64,000 nucleotides of DNA, from assembly GCA_910587185.1 (NCBI GenBank), contig CAJULY010000006.1, positions 62,001 to 126,000 on the forward strand, given 5' to 3'. The stretch is from an uncultured Muribaculaceae bacterium (GTDB lineage: Bacteria > Bacteroidota > Bacteroidia > Bacteroidales > Muribaculaceae). The notes beneath the pieces were generated by a model. It was not told the origin of the DNA. It searched no databases and was given only the letters and a program-made list of their open reading frames with translations. This document shows positions 51,533-60,613 of this stretch, in pieces (position 1 is the first letter of the stretch; each line of letters starts with the position of its first letter). The translations under genes were made by a program, and so were the position numbers.

Positions 51533-53533
51533 TCAGCGGCGTGCCCGTTCCTTAATGATGCCGTGGCGGAAAGCATAGAGGAGTTCCATCAGTTCGTTGA
51601 CCTGCGACTGCAACTCGCGACCTTTGTCAGTGTCGCGTACCCGCATGCGTCGTTGGCTCATCTCTACAATCTGTATTGTGCTGACAATGTCTGTGCCATG
51701 TATGATAGCGTCTTCTGCCGAAGAGAACGGTTCATGTTGCACAAGCTGGAATCCTCGGCTATGATATACAAGCGTATAGCCGGCTATGCCGGTTGTGTCA
51801 TGATAAGCTTTAGCGAAACCTCCGTCTATGACCATCAGTTTTCCGTTGGCTCGTATGGGAGACTCACCTATATTCGTTCTTACGGGAACATGTCCGTTGA
51901 TTATATGGCGGTGTTCGCCTTCGACTCCGAACGCATTAAGAATCATGTCGCATATCTTCTCGTCGTTACGCAGCTGATAATAATAGCCTTTTTCCTCCTG
52001 ATGCGTCGATGTGTCAGTCAGGAAATAACGCTCGAACGTGGCCATCTTCGATTTGTCGAACAGAGGCGAATCGGGACCGCACCAAAGATACCAGTAATAG
52101 TCAGTTGCGTAAAGGCGCTCATCCTGCGGGGAGTCGTCATTGAACGCGGATCGCATCAACATCCCTATCTGATGGAATAACTCGCGTCCCTTGAATTTCT
52201 TGCCGTGAACGTCAACTTCTTTCAGAGTCCCGTCGGAATTAAGGGGCATTGAAGCATGGAACAGGAGATTGGAGTTATAGACTCCGAACATACATCCGTT
52301 TGAAAACAGGCAGTCGATATGTTTTTTCAGACGGGTCGAGATGACAAACGAGTGATGCAGTTTGTTGACAAGATCTTCCTCTTCCGGAGTAAGTTTGATT
52401 GGATCGGAGGGATCGACGGTCGGGAAAAAAGTATCGCGCATCGTGTATTCTTTCCCGTCTATGAGGCACACTCCTTTTTCCTTATCGATATGCTCTATAA
52501 GCTTTCGGTCATCCATTCCCCACTCTGGATGGCGGTCGGTCATCTGCGCCTCAAGTTTGAACTGTATGACGCTGATAGCCTTGTGCATCTTCGCCAGAAG
52601 CCGGCGAGTCTTCTCGTTGTGGGTATTGTCGTCAGGATCAAGATGCGGTCCGAAATTGTCACAGGGATCGTTTCCGTAGGTTTCCATGGCGAATGTGGCC
52701 AAAGGCACGAGATTGATTCCATATCCTTCCTCAAGAGTAGCCATATTGCCGTAGCGCAATGAAAGACGCAGCACGTTGGCTATGCAGCAGTCGTTGCCGG
52801 CGGCGGCCCCCATCCATAGCGCGTCATGATTGCCCCATTGGATGTCAAATGTGCGGTACTTGCACAGCGTGTCCATAATCAGGTGCGCTCCGGGACCACG
52901 GTCATATACATCCCCGAGAATATGGAGCTGGTCGATGCTGAGTTTCTGAATGACGTGACATAACGCGACAATGAATGCATCGGACTGCCCGGTAGATATG
53001 ATAGTCTCTATGATACGGTTGAAATAGGCCTGTTTGTCGTCGGCTGACTGCGATTCATGCAGCAGTTCTTCAAGAATGTACGCGTATTCCTTCGGCAATG
53101 CTTTTCTGACTTTCGAACGGGTGTATTTCGATGATACGGACTGACATATTTTTATGAGCTGATTAAGTGTGACCCGATAAAAATCGTTTAGATTCTTTTC
53201 GGAAGCTCTTATTATCTGAAGTTTCCGCTCAGGGTAATAAATGAGCGAACAAAGCTGACGTATTTCTGATTCGCGGAGCGAAGAGCCGAAGCTTTCGGTC
53301 ACTTTACGCTTTATATTTCCGGAGGCGTTGCGCAGAATGTGCTGGAAGGCCTCATATTCTCCATGAAGGTCAGCGACAAAATGTTCTGTACCCTTGGGCA
53401 GACTCATGATCGCTTCGAGATTCATTATTTCGGAACTTGCGCTCGAGATATCGGGAAATGACTGGGCAAGCAATTCGAGTACACGGCGGTCACCCTCTAT
53501 TTTCTCCGGAGTCATATTATTTGTCTGTGACAT
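51533..53533 (-). CDS. fbp: Fructose-1,6-bisphosphatase, class III
   Basis: A 666-residue enzyme of gluconeogenesis, hydrolysing fructose-1,6-bisphosphate. The class III mark is a calcineurin-type metallophosphoesterase fold: FVADLHGEYEAFQHI (D-x-H), LHILGDVYDRGPGAHLIM (GDxxDR), IQWGNHDALWMGAA (GNHD) and NGHVPVRTNIGESPI (GHxP, about 570). Long central insert as in Firmicutes/Bacteroidota enzymes. Full length. It has its own promoter divergent from the DUF5009 gene. Confidence 0.95.
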   Translation of the reverse strand: MSQTNNMTPEKIEGDRRVLELLAQSFPDISSASSEIMNLEAIMSLPKGTEHFVADLHGEYEAFQHILRNASGNIKRKVTESFGSSLRESEIRQLCSLIYYPERKLQIIRASEKNLNDFYRVTLNQLIKICQSVSSKYTRSKVRKALPKEYAYILEELLHESQSADDKQAYFNRIIETIISTGQSDAFIVALCHVIQKLSIDQLHILGDVYDRGPGAHLIMDTLCKYRTFDIQWGNHDALWMGAAAGNDCCIANVLRLSLRYGNMATLEEGYGINLVPLATFAMETYGNDPCDNFGPHLDPDDNTHNEKTRRLLAKMHKAISVIQFKLEAQMTDRHPEWGMDDRKLIEHIDKEKGVCLIDGKEYTMRDTFFPTVDPSDPIKLTPEEEDLVNKLHHSFVISTRLKKHIDCLFSNGCMFGVYNSNLLFHASMPLNSDGTLKEVDVHGKKFKGRELFHQIGMLMRSAFNDDSPQDERLYATDYYWYLWCGPDSPLFDKSKMATFERYFLTDTSTHQEEKGYYYQLRNDEKICDMILNAFGVEGEHRHIINGHVPVRTNIGESPIRANGKLMVIDGGFAKAYHDTTGIAGYTLVYHSRGFQLVQHEPFSSAEDAIIHGTDIVSTIQIVEMSQRRMRVRDTDKGRELQSQVNELMELLYAFRHGIIKERARR

Positions 53534-53555
53534 ATTCTTCAGATCTATTTCTCCA

Positions 53556-53585
53556 CAAAATTACAAAACGAAAGCTGAATTGCAA
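53556..53585 (-). promoter_or_regulatory. Promoter of fbp
   Basis: Minus-strand TTGC (53582-53585), 18-bp spacer, TAATTTTG (53556-53563), 23 nt before the ATG. Confidence 0.65.
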
Positions 53586-53604
53586 TGCCGCGGGGTTAAA
53601 ATAC

Positions 53605-53635
53605 TTTGAAATATGCGGCATAATCTTTAATTTTG
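53605..53635 (+). promoter_or_regulatory. Promoter of the DUF5009 gene
   Basis: TTTG (53605-53608), 19-bp spacer, TAATTTTG (53628-53635): a full consensus match. It gives an 88-nt leader that contains a copy of the 35-bp-period repeat. Confidence 0.8.
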
Positions 53636-53680
53636 TCCAAGATAATAAAAATGTAAATGATTCTTAGAATTGATCTACGT

Positions 53681-53723
53681 CAGTTCATAATTAACATTTT
53701 GGAATAAGTTTAAATCAGTTCAT
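53681..53723 (+). repeat. 35-bp-period repeat, copy A, in the DUF5009 leader
   Basis: CAGTTCAT at 53681 recurs at 53716, a 35-bp period; between them lies AATTAACATTTTG and AATAAGTTTAAAT. The block matches the copy at 63365-63405 (other strand) with few mismatches, and shares AATAAGTTTAAATCAGTTC with 63535-63558. Confidence 0.8.
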
Positions 53724-53727
53724 TATT

Positions 53728-54834
53728 ATGCCAGTTTCAGTGAATGCAAAAGCTACGGATTTGACAAAGTCAGGCCGCTTGTCGTCGCTTGATATTTTGC
53801 GCGGCCTCGATCTGTTCCTTCTCGTTTTTCTTCAGCCGGTGCTTTTGTCGGTGCTCTCCCATTTTGATTATTCGTGGGCCAAAAGTATTTTATATCAGCT
53901 TGACCATGAAGTGTGGGAGGGATTTCGATTCTGGGATCTTATCATGCCCCTGTTCCTCTTCATGGCAGGTACATCGATGCCTTTCTCTTTTTCCAAATAT
54001 TCCGGTCAGGGCGCGAAGAAAAAGGCTTACAGTCATGTACTCAGGCGTTTTTTCATTCTGTTTTTTCTCGGAATGGTCGTGCAGGGAAATGTACTCGCAT
54101 TTTCTTGGGAGGCCATAAATATTTATGTCAATACTCTTCAGGCTATTGCAGCGGGTTATTTGATCTCGGCTGTACTGATTCTGGAGTTCAATACACGCGG
54201 GCGCCTGTTGATGACAGTGGTGTTGCTACTTGCCTATTCAATTCCAATGTCGGTTCACGGGGACTTCTCGCCGGAAGGCAATCTCGCCAACATTATTGAT
54301 GCCGCCATACTTGCCGGATTTCGCGGAGATCCCTCCTATACGTGGATTCTGAGCACGTTGACATTTGCCGTGACAGTGATGCTCGGAGTTTTCGCAGGTC
54401 AGATAATCAAGGAAGGAAGAAACAATCCGTCGCTGGTTACCAAGAAATTATTGTTGATTGGTCTGGCTCTTGTTTGTGTGGCGTTTGTATGGAGTTTTGA
54501 AACGCCGATCATCAAACGTATATGGACAGGAAGCATGACGTTGCTTTCGGGCGGCTACTGTTTCATCCTGATGGGACTTTTCTATTACTGGATAGACGGC
54601 AAAGGCCACAGTCGCGGCCTCGAGTGGTTGAAAATATACGGAATGAATGCCATAACGGCTTATATTCTCGGAGAAATAATCAGCTTCAGATCCATAGTGC
54701 GTTCGCTGACCTGGGGACTGGAACCTTATCTCGGCGAGGAGTGGTATGCTACCGTGATCACCTTCGGTAACTTCCTTGTGCTTTTCTTTATACTGAAATT
54801 TATGTATCGTTACAGGATCTTTCTTAAGATCTGA
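53728..54834 (+). CDS. DUF5009 / heparan-alpha-glucosaminide N-acetyltransferase-like membrane protein
   Basis: A 368-residue integral membrane protein with about ten helices. The first segment (SSLDILRGLDLFLLVFLQPVLLSVL) has the D-x-x-R-G pattern of the YeiB/HGSNAT acyltransferase clan; WEGFRFWDLIMPLFLFMAGTSMPFSFSKY and YGMNAITAYILGEIISF are further family marks. These proteins are thought to acetylate amino sugars across the membrane. The role is plausible for cell-surface or wall sugars. The 3' end overlaps the convergent GNAT gene by 11 bp. Confidence 0.85.
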   Translation: MPVSVNAKATDLTKSGRLSSLDILRGLDLFLLVFLQPVLLSVLSHFDYSWAKSILYQLDHEVWEGFRFWDLIMPLFLFMAGTSMPFSFSKYSGQGAKKKAYSHVLRRFFILFFLGMVVQGNVLAFSWEAINIYVNTLQAIAAGYLISAVLILEFNTRGRLLMTVVLLLAYSIPMSVHGDFSPEGNLANIIDAAILAGFRGDPSYTWILSTLTFAVTVMLGVFAGQIIKEGRNNPSLVTKKLLLIGLALVCVAFVWSFETPIIKRIWTGSMTLLSGGYCFILMGLFYYWIDGKGHSRGLEWLKIYGMNAITAYILGEIISFRSIVRSLTWGLEPYLGEEWYATVITFGNFLVLFFILKFMYRYRIFLKI

Positions 54835-55351
54835 CAAGCAATTTTTGAAAAAAGAGCGCGTCGGAATAGCTTTCGCCTCTGCGTATCCATGACCTTAGAC
54901 AGCCGGCTGTGTTGAATCCTGCCGACTCGAACAAAGAGAGTGAAGCGACATTAGTCCGTGAGATTATCGCCCAAAGCTGATGGAGTCCCAGTTCCTCACG
55001 GCAATATTCCGAAAGGAGCAGTAGTGCATCTTTTCCGTAACCTCTGCGCCTGAAAGAGCCGTCTATGACGATTCCGACCCCGCTTTTCCGGTTCAAGGCG
55101 TCATAATCATAGAGATCGATGCAACCTAACGCTTCTCCCGTAGCGTTAAGAGTAATTATCATTCTCAGTTGTCCTGAGGCGTTTGGATCAGGGTTATAAC
55201 AGTTGACATAGTCCTGAAGCAATTTTTTCGACATTGGCGCACGGACAGCGCCGTCGCTCCATATTGTGGCGTCGTTTTCCCACAGATACATGCTTTCGAT
55301 ATCGGCAGGCTCGGGTGCACGGAGTGAAATAATGTTGTCTGTAAGCATCAT
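54824..55351 (-). CDS. GNAT family N-acetyltransferase (RimJ/RimL-like)
   Basis: A 175-residue acetyltransferase: ISLRAPEPADIESMYLWENDATIWS is the RimJ/L opening, EALGCIDLYDYD (beta4), and GIVIDGSFRRRGYGKDALLLLSEYCR the acetyl-CoA loop (R-x-x-G-Y-G/A), then NVASLSLFESAGFNTAGCLR. Substrate unknown. It is the last gene of the dxr operon (1 bp after recR) and converges with the DUF5009 gene. Confidence 0.88.
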   Translation of the reverse strand: MMLTDNIISLRAPEPADIESMYLWENDATIWSDGAVRAPMSKKLLQDYVNCYNPDPNASGQLRMIITLNATGEALGCIDLYDYDALNRKSGVGIVIDGSFRRRGYGKDALLLLSEYCREELGLHQLWAIISRTNVASLSLFESAGFNTAGCLRSWIRRGESYSDALFFQKLLVRS

Positions 55352-55352
55352 T

Positions 55353-55982
55353 TTAGACTGAGAATGATTCTGAAAACAGTGTGCGCTGGAGCAGTGAGCG
55401 TCCGAGCGTTATTTCGTCCGTGTATTCCAGATCGTTTCCGACGGCCACTCCACGGGCAAGCTGGGTGATTCTGACCTCGGGGAAATCAGATAGTTTCCGG
55501 TAGATATAGAAGTTCGTCGTATCTCCTTCCATTGTGGCCCCGAGAGCAAGAATGACTTCCTTTACTTCTCCGGTGGCTACCCTTTCAACAAGAGAATCTA
55601 TATTGAGACTTTCCGGGCCTATGCCGTCCATCGGGGAGATAACGCCTCCGAGTACATGATAGAGACCACCGAACTGACGGGTGCGCTCCATGATCATGAC
55701 ATCATTGACATTCTCGACAACGCAGACCGTAGAGCGATCGCGATGAGGCGACGAGCATATCGGACAGATATCTGTTTCCGAAATGTTATGGCAGGTCTTG
55801 CAGTATCTTATGCCGCGGCGCAGATTGATGATCGCTTCCCCGAGGGCGACTCCTTCCGATTCATCACGCCTGAGAATATGTAATGCCAGGCGTAAGGCTG
55901 TCTTGCGCCCTACGCCCGGCAGATGGGACAGTTCAGTGACCGCCTGTTCGAGAAGCGACGACGGGTATTGTTCGTTGTCCAC
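55353..55982 (-). CDS. recR: Recombination protein RecR
   Basis: A 209-residue protein of the RecFOR gap-repair pathway that loads RecA on SSB-coated DNA. Order: helix-hairpin-helix LPGVGRKTALRLALHIL (about 18-34), Cys4 zinc motif CKTCHNISETDICPIC (about 57-72), Toprim domain with CVVENVNDVMIMERT and GVISPMDGIGPESLNI, and a C-terminal walker-like LARGVAVGNDLEYTDEITLGRSL. The length is typical (about 200). It follows the DPP III gene by 9 bp. Confidence 0.96.
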   Translation of the reverse strand: MDNEQYPSSLLEQAVTELSHLPGVGRKTALRLALHILRRDESEGVALGEAIINLRRGIRYCKTCHNISETDICPICSSPHRDRSTVCVVENVNDVMIMERTRQFGGLYHVLGGVISPMDGIGPESLNIDSLVERVATGEVKEVILALGATMEGDTTNFYIYRKLSDFPEVRITQLARGVAVGNDLEYTDEITLGRSLLQRTLFSESFSV

Positions 55983-55991
55983 TGTCTATGG

Positions 55992-58001
55992 TTATTCGGT
56001 GAGAGTTGAATAGTCGCTTGAATAGCGAAGCATCTGAGGCAGATAATCCTCGGTATAGCTTACAGTCACATCGGTAATTTCGCCCTTGTCGTTCTTGACA
56101 GGAGTATAGACAGGATTGACGAATCCACGGTAGGGGGCGATGTCAAGGTGCGAGTAGCGGTCGAGAATCTCCTTGTGGAGCTCCGGATTGACTTTGACGG
56201 CATATTGCTCTACAAGCTGACGGCCCGCTTCATAGTCACCTTCGCTCTTGATACGTTGTATTTCTTTAAGCAATTCGCCGAAGAGCTGGCGCAGACGGGG
56301 ATAATCGTTTATCTTGACATAGGTTTTGCCGTTCTCTTTGACGAGTTCAACTACATTTTCAGCTTTTCCCTTCTCCAGAACCCATTCTGAAATAAGTTTG
56401 CGGTTACGCATGTGGGCTTCCTCGACATCTTTTCCGGGTTCGATTCTCATGAGCTGGGTCATCAGTCCATTGAGAAGATACTTGTAATATTCGGCTTTGT
56501 AGGCTTCAGGATTGTCAAGCAGTCCCAATTCGATGAGCTTAGGATCAGCGAGATAATACAGCGCGAAAAGGTCAGCGCGAGCCTCTTCCAGAGTGGAGCC
56601 ATGGGCTTTGAGAGCATCCGGATCAACGCCCGGAAGCATCCGGCCCGAGCCGTGGCCGAGACACTCGTGGAGGTCCGTGTGGAGATTGTCGGTGATGAAC
56701 AGGTATTTGTCAAGAAGGTCGCGCGTAGCTGCGTCAGGCACAAATTCGTCATTGAAGCCGTTGCCATGCGAAGCCTCATCGTAGGCCTGAGTGATGTTCT
56801 CAATGGTTACGGATTTCGAACCGTGGGCCGCGCGTATCCAGTTGGCGTTCGGCAGATTTATTCCGATAGGAGTGGCGGGATAGGCATCCCCTGCAAGAAT
56901 AGCGGCAGTTATGACTTTTGCTGTTACGCCTTTCACTTTGTCTTTACGGAAACGCGGATCAACGGGGGAGTGGTCCTCGAACCACTGGGCGTTGGCCGAT
57001 ATTACTTCCGTGCGGTGCGAAGCCTCGTTGTTCTTGAAATTTACTATCGATTCAAAGTTGCCTGTCATGCCCAACGGATCGTCGTAGCTCTCGATGAATC
57101 CGTTGATGAAGTCAACACGGGAATCGGTATCATCCACCCAGAGAATGGAATAATCGTCGAAATCTTTCAGATCGCCGGTCTTGTAATACTTTATGAGACT
57201 TTCGATGACTTTTTTCTGTTTGGCATTCTCGGCATATTTTGACGCTTCCTCAAGGTTCTTGACGATGCGTTCGATAGCCGGCGAATATAAGCCGCCGATT
57301 TTATATGTTTCTTCAACTACCTTTCCGTTTTTCTTTGTGACGCGGCGGTTAAGGCCATAAGATATCGGTGTGAGATCGGTAGTGTCTTTTACAGCCGCAT
57401 AGAAATCTTCCACTTCTTTCTGGGTCACTCCTTCATAGAGGTTGGTGGCGGAGGTGGCTATAAGGTCTTTACCCTCTTCCTGATTAACCTTCTTTGCCAT
57501 GAAAGATGGATCAAAGATGACTTTTTTCAACACGGACAGATTCTTTGGCTGTTTTTTAGCGGGGAGTGCCTTGACCTGCGCGTCAAGGAATTTTTCCGAG
57601 AATTCAGGCACGAACTTATCCATTGAGTAGTGGTGGTGAATTCCGTTGCCGAACTCAACTTGTTTCAGATATTTCACGAAGGCCTTATAGTCGGAAGTCT
57701 CTTTTGATCCTTTGTAGTTCTTATAGATATTCTCGAGAAGCGAGCGGATCTGAAGATTGTAACGGTTATTCTGGTCCCAAAGAATGTCGCGACCTGCAAT
57801 AGCGGCCTCTGTCAGGTGATAGATAAGCTTTTTCTGGTCGAGTGTCAGCCGGTCAAACCCGGGAACCTGGTAACGGAGTACTTCGATGTCAGCGAAGCGG
57901 TCCACGACATAATTGAATTTCGAGCTCTCTTTTGCCATGATTGATGAGGTGCCGATAACAAGAGCAAGTCCTGCTGAGGCGGCGGTTTTGATAAAAGTCA
58001 T
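55992..58001 (-). CDS. Dipeptidyl peptidase III-like M49 metallopeptidase
   Basis: A 669-residue exported zinc peptidase (signal peptide about 1-24; LALVIGTSSIMA). The M49 zinc motif is HECLGH (about residue 443) in FITDNLHTDLHECLGHGSG, with the downstream EEARAD (third ligand Glu and Asp, about 470). M49 peptidases remove N-terminal dipeptides. The Bacteroides thetaiotaomicron DPP III has the same HECLGH in place of HELLGH, so this is probably its orthologue, secreted to the periplasm. Operon with the rRNA methyltransferase upstream and recR downstream. Confidence 0.93.
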   Translation of the reverse strand: MTFIKTAASAGLALVIGTSSIMAKESSKFNYVVDRFADIEVLRYQVPGFDRLTLDQKKLIYHLTEAAIAGRDILWDQNNRYNLQIRSLLENIYKNYKGSKETSDYKAFVKYLKQVEFGNGIHHHYSMDKFVPEFSEKFLDAQVKALPAKKQPKNLSVLKKVIFDPSFMAKKVNQEEGKDLIATSATNLYEGVTQKEVEDFYAAVKDTTDLTPISYGLNRRVTKKNGKVVEETYKIGGLYSPAIERIVKNLEEASKYAENAKQKKVIESLIKYYKTGDLKDFDDYSILWVDDTDSRVDFINGFIESYDDPLGMTGNFESIVNFKNNEASHRTEVISANAQWFEDHSPVDPRFRKDKVKGVTAKVITAAILAGDAYPATPIGINLPNANWIRAAHGSKSVTIENITQAYDEASHGNGFNDEFVPDAATRDLLDKYLFITDNLHTDLHECLGHGSGRMLPGVDPDALKAHGSTLEEARADLFALYYLADPKLIELGLLDNPEAYKAEYYKYLLNGLMTQLMRIEPGKDVEEAHMRNRKLISEWVLEKGKAENVVELVKENGKTYVKINDYPRLRQLFGELLKEIQRIKSEGDYEAGRQLVEQYAVKVNPELHKEILDRYSHLDIAPYRGFVNPVYTPVKNDKGEITDVTVSYTEDYLPQMLRYSSDYSTLTE

Positions 58002-58044
58002 TATATTGATCGACAGTTTAGGATTGTTTTTATGATGGGAAAGT

Positions 58045-59229
58045 TTATTCGATATAAAGTATGAGACCTTTGAGGTACTCGCCTTCAGGATGGTAAATGT
58101 TTATGGGGTGGTCAGCCGGCTGGGTGAGTTGATGGAGAATTCTGACACGGCGACCAACCTGGGCTGCCGCGGAAAAGACAGCCAGCCGGAACTGTTCCTT
58201 AGACACAGCCTGGGAACAGGAGAAAGTGAACAGAATGCTCCCTTCGGGCATTTTTTCCATTGCGCGCGCGTTCAGTTTCTGATAACCTCGCAGGGCGTTT
58301 TTAATCGCTCCGCGATGTTTCGCGAATGCCGGAGGGTCAAGAACCACGAGATCGTATGCTCCGTCTTTCATTTCTGCCAGATATTTGAACGCGTCCTCGG
58401 CAAAGGCTTCATGCGGAGCGTCATCGCCGAAATTAAGCCTGACATTGTCGCGGGTCAGAGAGACGGCTTTTGCAGAACTATCGACAGAATGCACCAGAGT
58501 GGCGCCCCCTGAAAGGGCATACACTGAGAATCCGCCGGTGTAACAGAACATGTTCAGTACGCGCCGACCTCGGGCGAAGTGTCGGAGCAGACTCCGGTTG
58601 TCGCGTTGATCCACGAAAAAACCGGTCTTCTGACCTTTCAGCCAGTCAACACGGAACTTCAGGCCGTTCTCGACAGCTATGTCCGTGTCATAGGAGCCTA
58701 TGATATAATCGTTCTGCGGATCAAGACTCGCTTTATAGGGTAACGTTGTCTCAGATTTATAATAGACATTTCTCAGCGATGCGCCCGGAAGGCTGACAAG
58801 GCACTCGGCTATTATGTCGCGGGCATAGTGCATGCCGACAGAGTGGGCTTGCACTACGGCCGTTTGCCCATAGACATCTACAATAAGTCCCGGCAGGAAG
58901 TCGCCTTCGCCATGGACCAGACGAAACGCGTTGTTGTCATCTCTGAGAAGTCCCAGAGCTTTGCGGAGTCTCAAAGCGTTGTTAAGCCGGTTGAAATAAT
59001 ATTCTCGGTTTATTTCGATTATTTCATCGGAGAGCATCCGGACTGCGATACTCCCAATCTGATAATGGCCGACTCCGAGTGGAGTGCCGTCGGATGATCT
59101 GACTTCGACTATATCTCCCTCTTCGAGGTTTTCCGGTGCTGACGCAATAGCCCCCGAGAATACCCAGGGATGAAAACGTCTGAGCGATTCTTCTTTGCCG
59201 CGGCGCAAAGTTATGACTGGATAATTCAT
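58045..59229 (-). CDS. Class I SAM-dependent rRNA methyltransferase (RlmI/RlmK-L-like)
   Basis: A 394-residue protein: N-terminal PUA-like domain (RGKEESLRRFHPWVFSGAI, about 1-80), EEHD-like linker, and a C-terminal Rossmann methyltransferase with VLNMFCYTGGFSVYALSGGA (SAM loop), VDSSAKAVSLTRDNVRLNF and LVVLDPPAFAKHR (catalytic D-P-P-x-F). Typical of 5-methylcytosine rRNA methyltransferases RlmI (m5C1962). Exact position on rRNA not provable. Operon position: 13 bp after rseP. Confidence 0.9.
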   Translation of the reverse strand: MNYPVITLRRGKEESLRRFHPWVFSGAIASAPENLEEGDIVEVRSSDGTPLGVGHYQIGSIAVRMLSDEIIEINREYYFNRLNNALRLRKALGLLRDDNNAFRLVHGEGDFLPGLIVDVYGQTAVVQAHSVGMHYARDIIAECLVSLPGASLRNVYYKSETTLPYKASLDPQNDYIIGSYDTDIAVENGLKFRVDWLKGQKTGFFVDQRDNRSLLRHFARGRRVLNMFCYTGGFSVYALSGGATLVHSVDSSAKAVSLTRDNVRLNFGDDAPHEAFAEDAFKYLAEMKDGAYDLVVLDPPAFAKHRGAIKNALRGYQKLNARAMEKMPEGSILFTFSCSQAVSKEQFRLAVFSAAAQVGRRVRILHQLTQPADHPINIYHPEGEYLKGLILYIE

Positions 59230-59242
59230 ATCTTGTTATTGG

Positions 59243-60604
59243 TTAGAATAGGGCGCGGACTATGTCGGCGCCGTTGGCATACAAGAGGAGAGCCAAGAGG
59301 AAGAACATTCCGGCAACCTGTGCGTACTCGAGAACTTTCTCTGCCGGTTTACGCCGAGTGATTATCTCGTAGAGAAGGAAAAGTACATGGCCGCCGTCAA
59401 GTGCAGGAATAGGAAGGATGTTCATGAAAGCGAGAGCAACGGAGAGGAAGGCCGTGATTTCCCAGAACGACAGCCAGTTCCAGCGTTCGGGGAACATGTC
59501 GCCTATGGCGCCGAAGCCGCCTATGCTTGTCGCGCCTTCTTTGGTGAACACGTGTTTCATCGAGCTGACATAGTTGGTCAGCATCTTTGTTCCGTTCTCA
59601 ACTCCCTTGGGAAATGAACGGAAAAATCCATAATTGACAGTGACGGTAGGATATACATCGGTTATACGCTTCAGCTGGAAGCCGAGTTTTCCGCCTTCGT
59701 TAGGCGTAATGGGCATAGTGATCGCTTTCCCGTCGCGTTCAACGGTGACTGTCGTTTTTTTACCAGCATATTTCTGCAACGCAGATGTCAGTTCTGAGTA
59801 AGCGCGGGTGGAGAGTGTGTCAATCTTTACTATCCGGTCGTTTTCCTTTATCCCGGCTTCGCTTGCGGGACTCATTCCCTGGACTTTATCCACAACCACA
59901 GGCTGGCGGTAGGTCATAAATCCGTCTTTGCCGAGTCTGACGAGAAAATCTGACGGCAGATTGATTTTTACGGTGTCTCTACGGTTGCGGAGCACCTCTA
60001 CGGTTTTGGCCGAGGCGGTCGTGTAGAGAAAATCTTCCTTTGAGGCATCTATTTTCTTGCCGTCGGCTGTAAGGGGAATGTCTCCGTTGCGGAATCCCGC
60101 CTCGATAGCCACCGGAGAGAAATCCATGCCTTCCGTAGCCTGATCGAGAGGAATGAATTTATTCCCCCACCAGAATGCTATGCCCGCATAGATGAGAATT
60201 GCAAGAATGAAATTAAAGAGTACTCCTCCTATCATCACGAGGAGTCGCTGATAGGCCGGTTTCGAACGGAATTCCCATGGTTGAGCCGGCTGTTTCATCT
60301 GTTCCTTGTCCATGGACTCGTCGATCATGCCGGCTATTTTGACGTAACCGCCGAGGGGGAGCCAACCGATACCATATTCGGTGTCGCGCCATGTGGCTCT
60401 TTCATTTCCGTTTTTATCATATTTCGGTTTCCCTTTCTTCGGTTTCCATTTGAAAAGAGAAAACCAGGGGTTGAAAAAAAGGTAGAATTTTTCTACTTTG
60501 ATGCCGAACATACGCGCTATTATGTAGTGGCCGAATTCATGTATGATGACCAGAAAGGCGAGTGCTACAATAAGCTGCAGGGCTTTCATCAGGAATGGTT
60601 CCAT
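59243..60604 (-). CDS. rseP: Site-2 intramembrane metalloprotease RseP
   Basis: A 453-residue membrane zinc protease that cuts anti-sigma factors and signal peptides within the membrane. The HExxH is HEFGHY (about 22-27), the third ligand lies in NILPIPALDGGHVLF (about 404), and two PDZ-like segments (about 200-330; VDKVQGMSPASEAGIKENDRIVKIDTL) sit between. Four or so membrane segments. Next to dxr, 9 bp apart: a common bacterial arrangement. Which anti-sigma or signal-peptide target it serves here is unknown. Confidence 0.94.
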   Translation of the reverse strand: MEPFLMKALQLIVALAFLVIIHEFGHYIIARMFGIKVEKFYLFFNPWFSLFKWKPKKGKPKYDKNGNERATWRDTEYGIGWLPLGGYVKIAGMIDESMDKEQMKQPAQPWEFRSKPAYQRLLVMIGGVLFNFILAILIYAGIAFWWGNKFIPLDQATEGMDFSPVAIEAGFRNGDIPLTADGKKIDASKEDFLYTTASAKTVEVLRNRRDTVKINLPSDFLVRLGKDGFMTYRQPVVVDKVQGMSPASEAGIKENDRIVKIDTLSTRAYSELTSALQKYAGKKTTVTVERDGKAITMPITPNEGGKLGFQLKRITDVYPTVTVNYGFFRSFPKGVENGTKMLTNYVSSMKHVFTKEGATSIGGFGAIGDMFPERWNWLSFWEITAFLSVALAFMNILPIPALDGGHVLFLLYEIITRRKPAEKVLEYAQVAGMFFLLALLLYANGADIVRALF

Positions 60605-60613
60605 ATTCTGTCG

